Below, piece by piece: positions 25,367 through 33,932 of a DNA stretch of 64,000 nt (positions within the stretch are counted from its first letter, which is position 1; the number at the start of each line of letters is the position of its first letter). The notes under the pieces are model-generated. The model worked only from the letters and a program-made list of their open reading frames with translations, did not search any database and was not told the DNA's origin. The position numbers were made by a program, and so were the translations under genes. The DNA is from Owenweeksia sp963758205 (GTDB lineage Bacteria; Bacteroidota; Bacteroidia; Flavobacteriales; Schleiferiaceae): assembly GCA_963758205.1 (NCBI GenBank), contig CAVWUM010000001.1, positions 682,001-746,000 on the forward strand. Direction: 5' to 3'.

Positions 25367-26683
25367 ATGTCAACAATGCAAAGACTTAAGGAACACTTCA
25401 AAACAAAAATAGAACCCGCACAAAAGGATGTAAAGGATTTTATAGCCGCACATGGCGATGAAGTAATTGGCCAGATAAAGGTATCTCAACTTTATGGTGG
25501 GATGCGTGGAATGTTGGCACTGATAACAGAAACCTCAAAACTTGATCCTGCTGAAGGAATTCGTTTTAGGGGTTACAGCATTCCTGAACTACAGGAAAAG
25601 CTACCAAAATTTCCTGGTGGTGAGCAACCTTTACCGGAAGGTATTTTTTACCTGATGTTGTTTAACGAACTGCCTGATGATGACATCGCCAGGAGGGTAA
25701 GTAACAACTGGGCCCGCAGGGCTCAAATCCCTCCTCACGTTTTTAAGGTGATTGATGCATTACCGATGCACACGCACCCCATGACGCAGTTTGTTACTGG
25801 TATTATGGCTTTGCGTACCGAATCTGAATTTAAGAAGGCTTACCGTAATGGAATTAATAAATCAGATTATTGGGATCCTACTTATGAGGATGCCATGAAC
25901 CTGATTGCCCGCTTACCAAGACTGGCAGCGTACATTTATCGTAGGATGTACCATAATGGTAATCACATTGAGCCCGATCCGAGCCTTGACTGGGCCGGAA
26001 ACTTTGCTCATATGCTGGGTTTTGACAATGCGGAGTTTCATGAATTGATGCGTCTTTATATGACTATCCATGTTGATCATGAAGGTGGAAACGTATCAGC
26101 TCATACCATTCATCTTGTTGGTTCAGCATTATCTGATTGCTACCAGGCTTTTGCAGCCGGTATGAATGGTTTGGCAGGTCCATTACACGGTTTGGCTAAC
26201 CAGGAAGTTATACGCTGGATATTTGCGATGCGCGATGAGTTGGGTGGCGGATTGCCATCAAAAGAGCAAATTGCCAATTACGTAAAGCAAACCCTTAATG
26301 ATGGTAAAGTGGTACCGGGATTCGGACACGCTGTATTGCGTAAAACCGATCCTCGCTATACTGCTCAACGTGAGTTTGCACAAAAGCACATGCCTCATGA
26401 TGACTTGTTCCAGATTGTGAGCCGCGTGTACGAGGTGGTGCCTGAAATACTTCAGGATACCGGTAAAGTGAAAAACCCATGGCCAAACGTAGATGCACAC
26501 TCAGGGCAACTGTTGATGCACTACGGCCTTACTGAGTATGACTTTTACACCGTACTATTTGGTGTGAGCCGCTCACTGGGTACACTGGCCAGCCTTATCT
26601 GGGATCGTGCCCTTGGTTTCCCGCTGGAGCGTCCGGGCAGTACCACCACAGAAATGCTTAAGGAACAGTTTGCTAAGAAATAA
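25367..26683 (+). CDS. gltA: Citrate synthase, mitochondrial-like type
   Basis: Condenses acetyl-CoA and oxaloacetate at the entry of the TCA cycle. The 438-residue protein resembles eukaryotic mitochondrial citrate synthase much more than the hexameric E. coli enzyme: HEGGNVSAHTIHLVGSALSD, NGLAGPLHGLANQE (catalytic His), GFGHAVLRKTDPRYTAQREF (second His), KNPWPNVDAHSG (catalytic Asp) and RALGFPLERPGS all match the mitochondrial pattern. It should be a dimer without the NADH-type regulation. This type is known in some Bacteroidota. It is the last gene of the carA-eno-gltA group. Confidence 0.96.
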   Translation: MSTMQRLKEHFKTKIEPAQKDVKDFIAAHGDEVIGQIKVSQLYGGMRGMLALITETSKLDPAEGIRFRGYSIPELQEKLPKFPGGEQPLPEGIFYLMLFNELPDDDIARRVSNNWARRAQIPPHVFKVIDALPMHTHPMTQFVTGIMALRTESEFKKAYRNGINKSDYWDPTYEDAMNLIARLPRLAAYIYRRMYHNGNHIEPDPSLDWAGNFAHMLGFDNAEFHELMRLYMTIHVDHEGGNVSAHTIHLVGSALSDCYQAFAAGMNGLAGPLHGLANQEVIRWIFAMRDELGGGLPSKEQIANYVKQTLNDGKVVPGFGHAVLRKTDPRYTAQREFAQKHMPHDDLFQIVSRVYEVVPEILQDTGKVKNPWPNVDAHSGQLLMHYGLTEYDFYTVLFGVSRSLGTLASLIWDRALGFPLERPGSTTTEMLKEQFAKK

Positions 26684-26703
26684 AATTGTTGCTAATAGAT
26701 AAT

Positions 26704-26742
26704 CAAAAAACCGCGAGGGGTAAAGCTCTTCGCGGTTTTTTG
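26704..26742 (+). terminator. Terminator after gltA
   Basis: CAAAAAACCGCGA (26704-26716) pairs with TCGCGGTTTTTTG (26730-26742). The stem carries its own A and T runs, so it could act in both directions. It lies 20 bp after the gltA stop. Confidence 0.85.
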
Positions 26743-26828
26743 ATTTTAATAACCATGATGTACAATCGGTTTTTAGAAAAGTATACGAATTAGTGTCTAA
26801 ATGCTGCGATATTGTTTTTGAAAATATT

Positions 26829-26836
26829 TACATTTG
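26829..26836 (+). promoter_or_regulatory. -7 promoter element of rpsA
   Basis: TACATTTG, identical to the -7 box of the rpsL promoter, lies 122 bp before the rpsA start. A TTG occurs at 26812-26814, but at a spacing of 14, shorter than ideal. The predicted leader of about 115 bases is long for this window and could carry regulation, as known for rpsA in E. coli. Confidence 0.65.
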
Positions 26837-26958
26837 CACCCCTTTTTTCGTGGAGTGTAGGGCGCGATAAAGGTTATGTAAATCAAATATTTAAACATCT
26901 TTCGTAGTTCGATTTCTTAAAGTCCTTACCGGGTACGGAATACAAATGATTGTTCTGC

Positions 26959-29106
26959 ATGTCAGAAGAAAACAAAAAAGTGGCCGAAGACAAAGTTGAA
27001 AAAGCTGTTGAGGCCAACACTGAAAATGCTTCTAAGGAAGTAAAGGAAGAAGCTAAGGAGATTGCTGAAGCAGCAAAAACCAAAGCTGAGAAAACCGATG
27101 AAGGCGAAATGGCAAATGAAAAAACTGCCGAGGAAGTAAAAGCCGAAACCAACGAGGCCGAAGTAACTGCTGATGAGGCTGACGTTAAGCCTACCACCAG
27201 TGAGGTAAAAGAGGCTGAAGTTCCTAAAGCTCAGGAAAAAGGTAGCCCTACCGAAGTGGATACTGAAAAATCTGAGGAAAAGTCTTCAAAGCCTGAAACG
27301 GCAAAAGAAGTGGTTGCTGAAGTTAAAGAAGAAGTAGCCAAAGAAGAAGAGGCTGCCTTTGACTGGGATGAGTTTGAGTACGGACTTAAATCCAAAAGCA
27401 AAAAAGAAAGAGAAGAGCTTACTAAGCTTTACGAGGAAACCATTACCACTATTGATGAGCACACTGTAACCGAAGGTAACGTGATCAACATGACTGATCG
27501 CGAGGCTATCGTTGACATAGGCTACAAATCAGAGGGTGTTATTTCTCTAAACGAATTCCGCTACAACCCCGATCTTAAAGTGGGTGATAAAGTAGAGGTA
27601 TTGGTGGATAAGCAGGAAGATAAAGACGGGCAGCTTGTATTGAGCCACCGTAAGGCCCGTGCCATTAAGGCCTGGGATCGTGTAAATGCTGCTCATGATA
27701 ATGAAGAAGTAGTAAACGGATACGTGAAGTGCCGCACCAAAGGTGGTATGATCGTAGACGTGTTTGGTATTGAGGCGTTCTTGCCAGGATCTCAGATTGA
27801 CGTTAAGCCAATCCGTGATTACGATGCTTACGTTGACAAAACCATGGAATTTAAGGTTGTGAAAATTAACCACGAGTTTAAAAACGTGGTAGTATCTCAC
27901 AAAGCCCTTATTGAGGCTGACCTTGAAGAGCAGAAGAAAGAAATCATCGGCAAGCTGGAAAAAGGTCAGGTACTGGAAGGTGTGGTGAAAAACATCACTT
28001 CTTACGGTGTGTTTATTGACCTTGGCGGTGTAGATGGTTTGGTACACATTACCGACCTGAGCTGGAGCCGTATCAACCACCCATCTGAGGTAGTTGAGCT
28101 TGATCAGAAACTTAACGTGGTAATCCTTGACTTTGATGAGGATAAAACACGTATCCAGTTGGGTCTTAAGCAACTTGAGGCTCACCCATGGGATCAGTTG
28201 GATAAAGAGCTTAACGTAGGTGATAAAGTAAAAGGTAAAGTAGTAGTACTTGCTGATTACGGTGCTTTTGTTGAGATCATACCAGGTGTTGAAGGTCTTA
28301 TCCACGTAAGTGAAATGAGCTGGAGTACACACCTTAGAAGCGCCCAGGACTTTATGAACGTAGGTGATGAAGTAGAGGCAGAAGTGCTTACACTTGATCG
28401 TGAAGACCGCAAAATGTCTTTGGGTATTAAGCAATTGAGCTCTGACCCATGGACTGATATCACTACTAAATACCCACAAGGTTCCAAGCATAAAGGTACC
28501 GTTCGCAACTTCACCAACTTTGGTGTGTTTGTAGAGCTTGAAGAGGGTATTGATGGACTAATTCACATCTCTGACCTTAGCTGGACTAAGAAAGTGAAGC
28601 ACCCAAGTGAGTTTACCTCTATTGGTGCTGTACTTGATGTGGTAGTACTTGATATTGATGTTGAAAACCGCAGATTGAGCCTTGGTCACAAACAAGTGGA
28701 AGAAAACCCATTTGACACTTACGAAACCCTACTTGAAGAAGGTAGTGTAATGGAAGGTAAAGTGATTGAGATTGTGGACAAAGGTGCTGAAATCCGTTTC
28801 GAGAATATTGGAGTGGAAGCATTTGTACCAGGCCGCCATATGGCTAAAGAAGATGGATCAAACATTGAGAAAGGCGAAGTAACTGACTTTAAGATCATCG
28901 AGTTTAATAAGGATAACCGCAGGGTTGTAGCTTCTAAAACCGAAATCCATAAATCAGTAAATGCTGAAAAAGATCAGGCTGAGAAAAAGCAGACTAAGCA
29001 GGCTGTTAAGAAAATCCAAACTAACGTAGAGCGTTCTACTTTGGGAGATCTTGATGCTCTTAGTGATCTTAAGAAGCAAATGGAAGAAAACGAAAAGGAA
29101 AAATAA
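26959..29106 (+). CDS. rpsA: 30S ribosomal protein S1 with acidic N-terminal extension
   Basis: S1 binds mRNA and helps load it on the 30S subunit. The start chosen is ATG 26959 (MSEENKKVAEDKVEKAVEA); an in-frame TTG three codons earlier is less likely. Residues 1 to about 130 are a low-complexity extension rich in Glu, Ala, Lys and Thr. Six S1 (OB-fold) repeats follow, from about residue 160 to 640; clear ones include VVKNITSYGVFIDLGGVDGL, VVVLADYGAFVEIIPGVEGL and VRNFTNFGVFVELEEGIDGL. A Lys/Glu-rich tail ends the protein. Total 715 residues, against about 557 in E. coli. It is transcribed alone, from its own promoter to its own terminator. Confidence 0.96.
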   Translation: MSEENKKVAEDKVEKAVEANTENASKEVKEEAKEIAEAAKTKAEKTDEGEMANEKTAEEVKAETNEAEVTADEADVKPTTSEVKEAEVPKAQEKGSPTEVDTEKSEEKSSKPETAKEVVAEVKEEVAKEEEAAFDWDEFEYGLKSKSKKEREELTKLYEETITTIDEHTVTEGNVINMTDREAIVDIGYKSEGVISLNEFRYNPDLKVGDKVEVLVDKQEDKDGQLVLSHRKARAIKAWDRVNAAHDNEEVVNGYVKCRTKGGMIVDVFGIEAFLPGSQIDVKPIRDYDAYVDKTMEFKVVKINHEFKNVVVSHKALIEADLEEQKKEIIGKLEKGQVLEGVVKNITSYGVFIDLGGVDGLVHITDLSWSRINHPSEVVELDQKLNVVILDFDEDKTRIQLGLKQLEAHPWDQLDKELNVGDKVKGKVVVLADYGAFVEIIPGVEGLIHVSEMSWSTHLRSAQDFMNVGDEVEAEVLTLDREDRKMSLGIKQLSSDPWTDITTKYPQGSKHKGTVRNFTNFGVFVELEEGIDGLIHISDLSWTKKVKHPSEFTSIGAVLDVVVLDIDVENRRLSLGHKQVEENPFDTYETLLEEGSVMEGKVIEIVDKGAEIRFENIGVEAFVPGRHMAKEDGSNIEKGEVTDFKIIEFNKDNRRVVASKTEIHKSVNAEKDQAEKKQTKQAVKKIQTNVERSTLGDLDALSDLKKQMEENEKEK

Positions 29107-29130
29107 TTTCCTTTTTAGTTAGATAAATTG

Positions 29131-29167
29131 AAATCCCGTCTTGGTTATACTGAGGCGGGATTTTTTG
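29131..29167 (+). terminator. Terminator after rpsA
   Basis: AAATCCCG (29131-29138) pairs with CGGGATTT (29156-29163) and a T run follows. It lies between the convergent rpsA and T9SS type B genes, only five bases from the latter's stop codon, so it may serve rpsA mainly. Confidence 0.75.
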
Positions 29168-29171
29168 TTTG

Positions 29172-31865
29172 TCAACGAATAATTTGAAAATATCCCGATT
29201 TACTGTACTCTTCAGATGAGAAATGGAAAGTGTAGGTGTCAATCTTTGGCTGGGCATTTCCACTTATAGTGCCATCCCAAAATTCGGTAAAAGGGTTACT
29301 TGTTTCAAAAACCCGCTCTCCCCATCGGTTAAAAACTCTAAAGTGAGCATTTGTAAAACACTCCATGGGTCCTTTTATTTCGTATACCTCATTGAGGTTG
29401 TCGTCATTTGGAGTAAAGCTATTGGCGAAATAGAGTTTTTTATCATAACCATCTTTTAGTTCAATTTCAATTTTCTTAAAGCATCCCCCACTATCGGTTA
29501 TAGTAGCCATATAGGTTCCTTCCGAAACATCTTTAAGATCACTTCCTAAGTTTCCATTGCTCCAAACCACATTGTAGGGTTTTACCCCTCCGGTTATATT
29601 TAGGTTTACTTCTCCATTTTCCTTTCCACAACTGGGTGCTGTTTCTTCCCTATAGCTTACTTGCAAAGAGTCAGGTTCGGTAATTTGAAATATACGAGTC
29701 GTTGTGCATCCATTGGAATCAGAAATTGATACTTGATAAGAGCCTCTATTTAGTTGGTTTATAACAGGTGTACTTTGCCCATTATTCCAAATGAAGCGGT
29801 AAGGTTTGGTGCCCCCGATTGCCGAAACATTGATGAACCCATCAGCATCATCAAAGCAACTTATATTTTTTAAATTTTTAACTACTAAAGTTAGACTATC
29901 AGGTTCCTCTATTGAGTAAGTTTTGGTATTAGTACATCCCAAACTATCAACTACTTTTAACACATAATTTCCGGCTGATAGATTCTTTAGCTTTTGCAGA
30001 CTGTCTCCGTTGTTCCAGCTTATTGAATAGGGAGGGAACCCTCCTGAGATTGAAACCTCAAGTTCACCATCATTTTCGCCAAAGCAAGAAATATTGTTCA
30101 GGTTTACAAGTCCAATTGAAATACTATCCGGTTCAGAAAGGTTGAAATAAGCTGAGTCTGAACATCCGAATTTATCAACCACAACTATTTTGTAAAGCCC
30201 TGTATCCAGGTTTTCAATAAGGGATAAAGAGTCCCCGGTATTCCATTTTAAGCTGTATGGCAAAGTGCCACCCTTTATATTTACCTGAATCTTTCCGTCA
30301 ATACCTCTATGGCACGTGGGACTTTGATATACTACTGTATCTATTTTAAGGGGAATCGAAGCTGATTGAATGATAAGGTTGATTGTTAGTATAGAATCAC
30401 AGCCTTCCACATTTTTTAGCGTATCCTGAAAGGTACCAGAGGCAAACCATATGTGATTTCCACTTGGTGATGTATAGCTAACGCAGCCTGTATCCGCTAT
30501 CGTAGCAAAGGTGGTTATGCACGGTTTAAAAATGTAAGCTGATCCGGCCCGCCCTTTTGTATTAAGCCCATTTTGGTCCTCGTCTTCCTCCCTCGCTGAA
30601 ACAATTATGGTATTATTTGAAATGGCACAGAATTCACCAAAACTATCGCCAGCTTGTCTGTCAGAAGAAACTATCTTTTGATGTTCAACCCATCCTGAAC
30701 TTTGCCTTTTAAATATATAAGATGCTCCGGCAGAGGGTAAAGGATTGTTGCCTAAACTGTCGGTGGGGCTTCCGCCTGCGGCTATAACGGCATAGTTTGC
30801 TGATAGCGCTACGCCTTCGCGCCATCCACCGAAGAAACCGGATGCTGATCTGTCGGAAGCAACTACTCTTTCGGTTTGCACCCAGGTATTACCAGTTTTT
30901 TCATAAAAGTAAGCTGCTCCAGCATCATTAATAGGATTTAATCCCGAAGCGTCTAAATCATCCCTTTGAGCACCAACAAGTATGGTTTGCCCAAAAACAG
31001 AGACAGAAGAACCAAAAAAATCATTTGCATTTCTTGGAGAGCCTATGATTTTTTGATCTAAACTCCATGTACTTCCTTGTTTTGAAAAAATATAAGCTGC
31101 GCCAGCACCTCCTAGATGATTGCGGTTTATTAAGTTTTTGTCTTCTCCATGCGCTCCAACAACTAATGTATTGTTATATAATGATACAGAGACTCCGAAA
31201 TAATCAAGATAATCCGCATCTGGGGCATCTATTTTTTGAGTGTAGGTCCAAGTTCCTGAGATGTTACGTTGATATATATAAACTGCACCACCGCCAATAG
31301 TGGAGATGGTACTGGCATTCTTTGCTTCCATTGAACCGATGACTATTTCATTTCCCCAAACATCAACTGAACTTCCAAAACCCTGTATGATGTGTCTATC
31401 TGGGGCGACAATTTTTTGCAGCTCTGTCCATAAGCCATTTGCATTTCGTTCAAAAATATAAGCGGAACCAGAACCAGTTAGAATGCGTCCTCCACCAATG
31501 CTATCTGCATCACCGCCAGCTCCGATAACAGCGTAATTTCCATGAACTGCAACGGATGATCCGAAACTATCATACAATCCCCGGTCAGAGGCAGTAATTT
31601 TTTGGATCTGTGTCCAGTTTCCGTTGATGAGCTCAAAAACATATACAGCCCCCGCATGCGGCAATGTGTGGTTTCCTTGGCTGTCCTCACTATCGTAACC
31701 CGAACCAACAAGGACAAAATTTCCATCTATATCTACGGATTGAGAAAACTCATCTAGGGTATCCCTGTCTGATGCTACAATTTTTGCTATTTCAGTAAAG
31801 TGCTGGCTTATGCCATACAGAGGTTGAAGTAAAAGTGGAATTATAGTGAAATAGAAATACTTCAT
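29172..31865 (-). CDS. T9SS type B protein with FG-GAP propeller and SprB repeats
   Basis: An 897-residue secreted protein. Residues 1-21 are a signal peptide (LLLQPLYGISQ end). Residues about 25-430 contain seven or so FG-GAP/integrin-like repeats with the recurring pattern ASDR...D.FG.SV...GN..(V/I)GA, predicted to form a beta-propeller. Residues about 500-800 hold four SprB-type repeats (GGTLPYSLKWNTGDSLSLIE and copies). The last 85 residues are the gliding-associated type B C-terminal domain (NSFTPNDDNLNEVYEIKGP, FRVFNRWGERVFETSNPF, WDGTISG), which attaches or exports the protein by the type IX system. It is probably a surface adhesin; the substrate is unknown. Stop to stop it faces rpsA. 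Confidence 0.9.
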   Translation of the reverse strand: MKYFYFTIIPLLLQPLYGISQHFTEIAKIVASDRDTLDEFSQSVDIDGNFVLVGSGYDSEDSQGNHTLPHAGAVYVFELINGNWTQIQKITASDRGLYDSFGSSVAVHGNYAVIGAGGDADSIGGGRILTGSGSAYIFERNANGLWTELQKIVAPDRHIIQGFGSSVDVWGNEIVIGSMEAKNASTISTIGGGAVYIYQRNISGTWTYTQKIDAPDADYLDYFGVSVSLYNNTLVVGAHGEDKNLINRNHLGGAGAAYIFSKQGSTWSLDQKIIGSPRNANDFFGSSVSVFGQTILVGAQRDDLDASGLNPINDAGAAYFYEKTGNTWVQTERVVASDRSASGFFGGWREGVALSANYAVIAAGGSPTDSLGNNPLPSAGASYIFKRQSSGWVEHQKIVSSDRQAGDSFGEFCAISNNTIIVSAREEDEDQNGLNTKGRAGSAYIFKPCITTFATIADTGCVSYTSPSGNHIWFASGTFQDTLKNVEGCDSILTINLIIQSASIPLKIDTVVYQSPTCHRGIDGKIQVNIKGGTLPYSLKWNTGDSLSLIENLDTGLYKIVVVDKFGCSDSAYFNLSEPDSISIGLVNLNNISCFGENDGELEVSISGGFPPYSISWNNGDSLQKLKNLSAGNYVLKVVDSLGCTNTKTYSIEEPDSLTLVVKNLKNISCFDDADGFINVSAIGGTKPYRFIWNNGQSTPVINQLNRGSYQVSISDSNGCTTTRIFQITEPDSLQVSYREETAPSCGKENGEVNLNITGGVKPYNVVWSNGNLGSDLKDVSEGTYMATITDSGGCFKKIEIELKDGYDKKLYFANSFTPNDDNLNEVYEIKGPMECFTNAHFRVFNRWGERVFETSNPFTEFWDGTISGNAQPKIDTYTFHFSSEEYSKSGYFQIIR

Positions 31866-32000
31866 CTTTTGCGCTAAAAATTGCTTAAGTCGAAAATACA
31901 GTAATTTCTTTCAGCAACCAACCGGCCTGAGCATTTTAAGAGAAGGCCTTAAATGTCGAAATATAATAGTTAGTATACGATAGGTTGTTATTTTCGCCCT

Positions 32001-33092
32001 ATGCAGATAAAACAAATCACTTCTTTTCTTGAAGAGCTGGCGCCAAAGTCTTTACAGGAGTCGTATGATAATTCAGGGCTATTGGTTGGAAGCCCCAATG
32101 CTGAAATCAATAAGGCCTTAATTTCACTTGATGTTACCGAAGAGGTTGTGGAGGAAGCTGTAGCCAAAGGCTGCGGACTTATCATCTCTCATCATCCTAT
32201 AATATTTGGCGGGCTTAAATCCCTTACGGGGAAAAATTATGTGGAGCGAACGGTAATGGCAGCTATTAAAAATGATGTTGCGCTGTACGCTATCCACACC
32301 AACCTGGACAACATCCATACCGGGGTAAATAAAATGATTGGCGACAAGCTGGGTATTACCAATATGCAGGTGCTGGCTCCTAAAAAGGGCTTGTTGAAAA
32401 AGCTGGTGGTGTTTGTACCTGAAGATGATCGGGATGCGGTAGTTGAGGCCATGTATGCAGCTGGAGGCGGCAAAGTGGGGGAGTATGACGAATGCAGTTT
32501 TCAATTAAAGGGCACAGGTAGTTTCCGCGGAAGCGAAAATTCTAACCCCACCGTAGGTGAAAAACTGGTGCGGCAATATGAAGAAGAAATAAGGGTAGAG
32601 ATGATATTGCCTGGCCATAAGGTAAATGCCGTGGTAAAAGCCATGATTGACGCCCACAGCTATGAGGAAGTGGCCTATGACATTTACCCGCTCGAAAATT
32701 ACCACCAGCAAATTGGTTCGGGTATGGTGGGGCAATTGCCTGAAACTATGTATACCTATGATTTTCTTCAAAAAGTGAAGGATACATTTGGTGGTACAGT
32801 GCGCTACACTGCTCCCATTAAAGATGAAATAAGCAAAATAGCATGGTGCGGAGGCTCCGGTAGTTTTCTTTTACCACAGGCCAAAGCGGCTGGTGCAGAC
32901 TTGTTTTTAACTTCAGATATTAAGTATCACCAGTTCTTCGATGCTGAAAATGAAATCATTGTGGCCGACATCGGGCACTATGAAAATGAGCAGTTTACAA
33001 AAGAGTTATTGGCTCAAGCACTTATAGAAAAATTCCCTACTTTTGCCACTCTTTTAACGGAGACGAACACAAACCCGATAAATTACTTATAA
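32001..33092 (+). CDS. Nif3-like dinuclear metal centre protein
   Basis: A 363-residue member of the NIF3/YbgI family, hexameric proteins with a two-metal site; suggested to be GTP cyclohydrolase I type 2 or an NTPase, but the true role is unsettled. The metal ligands lie in SHHPIIFGGLKSL (residues about 64-76), HTNLDNIHTGVN and DIGHYENEQF near the C-terminus. A CutA/PII-like insert domain lies at about residues 130-230. It starts 20 bases after a promoter-like TTATTTTCGCC. The coiled-coil gene follows after six bases, a pair often seen in Bacteroidota. Confidence 0.92.
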   Translation: MQIKQITSFLEELAPKSLQESYDNSGLLVGSPNAEINKALISLDVTEEVVEEAVAKGCGLIISHHPIIFGGLKSLTGKNYVERTVMAAIKNDVALYAIHTNLDNIHTGVNKMIGDKLGITNMQVLAPKKGLLKKLVVFVPEDDRDAVVEAMYAAGGGKVGEYDECSFQLKGTGSFRGSENSNPTVGEKLVRQYEEEIRVEMILPGHKVNAVVKAMIDAHSYEEVAYDIYPLENYHQQIGSGMVGQLPETMYTYDFLQKVKDTFGGTVRYTAPIKDEISKIAWCGGSGSFLLPQAKAAGADLFLTSDIKYHQFFDAENEIIVADIGHYENEQFTKELLAQALIEKFPTFATLLTETNTNPINYL

Positions 33093-33098
33093 GCATCT

Positions 33099-33878
33099 AT
33101 GGCTAAAGAAGTTACCGTTGAGGAAAAGCTTCGCGCTTTATACGATCTTCAACTTATTGACTCCAGAATCGATAAAATCCGAAACGTACGTGGTGAATTA
33201 CCTCTTGAGGTAGAAGACCTGGAAGACGAGATTGCCGGACTGGAAACTCGCATTGGAAAAATGCAGGAAGAGATTGATGAGCTTGATACAGAAATCAAGA
33301 ACAAAAAGAACCTGATTAAAGATGCGCAGGAGAAGATAGCGAAGTACGAAACCCAGCAGAAAAACGTGCGTAACAATCGTGAGTTTGATGCCCTTACCAA
33401 AGAGATTGAATTTCAGAACCTTGAGATAGAATTGGCCGAAAAGCGCATTCGCGAGTTCAAAGCCAAAATCGAGAATAAAAAGGAAGTGCTTAAAACCTCT
33501 ACTGATAAGCACAAGGAGAGAAATTCTCACCTTGAGTTTAAGAAGAGTGAATTGGAAAGCATCCTTAACGAAACTCAAAAAGAGGAAGATGCTCTTTTGA
33601 AGAAATCAGAAGAGTTTGCCGAAAAGATTGAGGAGCGCCTTATTAAGGCTTACCGCAGAATTAGAGGTGGTGCTAAAAACGGTTTAGCGGTTGTAGCTGT
33701 TGAGCGTGGTGCTTCCGGGGGTTCGTTTTTTACCATTCCGCCCCAGCGTCAGTTAGAGATTGCTTCCCGCAAAAAAATTATTACTGATGAGCATTCGGGC
33801 CGTGTGTTGGTTGACCCTGAATTGGCCAGGGAAGAGGAAGAGCGCATGGAAAAGTTGTTCGCCTCTTTTTCTAAATAA
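33099..33878 (+). CDS. Coiled-coil protein with degenerate zinc ribbon
   Basis: A 259-residue protein of the family usually annotated as C4-type zinc ribbon domain protein. Residues 1-180 are a long charged coiled coil. Residues about 195-245 correspond to the zinc ribbon and keep the frame IPPQRQLEIASRKKI and GRVLVDPELA, but the four Cys positions read Ser, Ser, Asp and Ser (GASGGSFFTI and DEHSGR). I know the family pattern as CGGC...CxxCGR, so metal binding has been lost here. Function is unknown. It is coupled to the upstream Nif3-like gene and ends before a strong terminator. Confidence 0.88.
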   Translation: MAKEVTVEEKLRALYDLQLIDSRIDKIRNVRGELPLEVEDLEDEIAGLETRIGKMQEEIDELDTEIKNKKNLIKDAQEKIAKYETQQKNVRNNREFDALTKEIEFQNLEIELAEKRIREFKAKIENKKEVLKTSTDKHKERNSHLEFKKSELESILNETQKEEDALLKKSEEFAEKIEERLIKAYRRIRGGAKNGLAVVAVERGASGGSFFTIPPQRQLEIASRKKIITDEHSGRVLVDPELAREEEERMEKLFASFSK

Positions 33879-33907
33879 ATAGAGCTTTATAAGCATAAAT
33901 AAAACTA

Positions 33908-33932
33908 AAGGGATCCTTCGATCCCTTTTTTT
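33908..33932 (+). terminator. Terminator directly before the TPR gene
   Basis: AAGGGATC (33908-33915), loop CTTC, GATCCCTT (33920-33927) and a T run to 33932. This perfect hairpin ends exactly where the next start codon (33933) begins. Confidence 0.85.

Noticed and set aside
27547..28491. A 314-codon reading frame antisense to rpsA
   Set aside because: It lies wholly opposite the conserved S1 repeats and has no recognisable domain; a shadow of codon bias.
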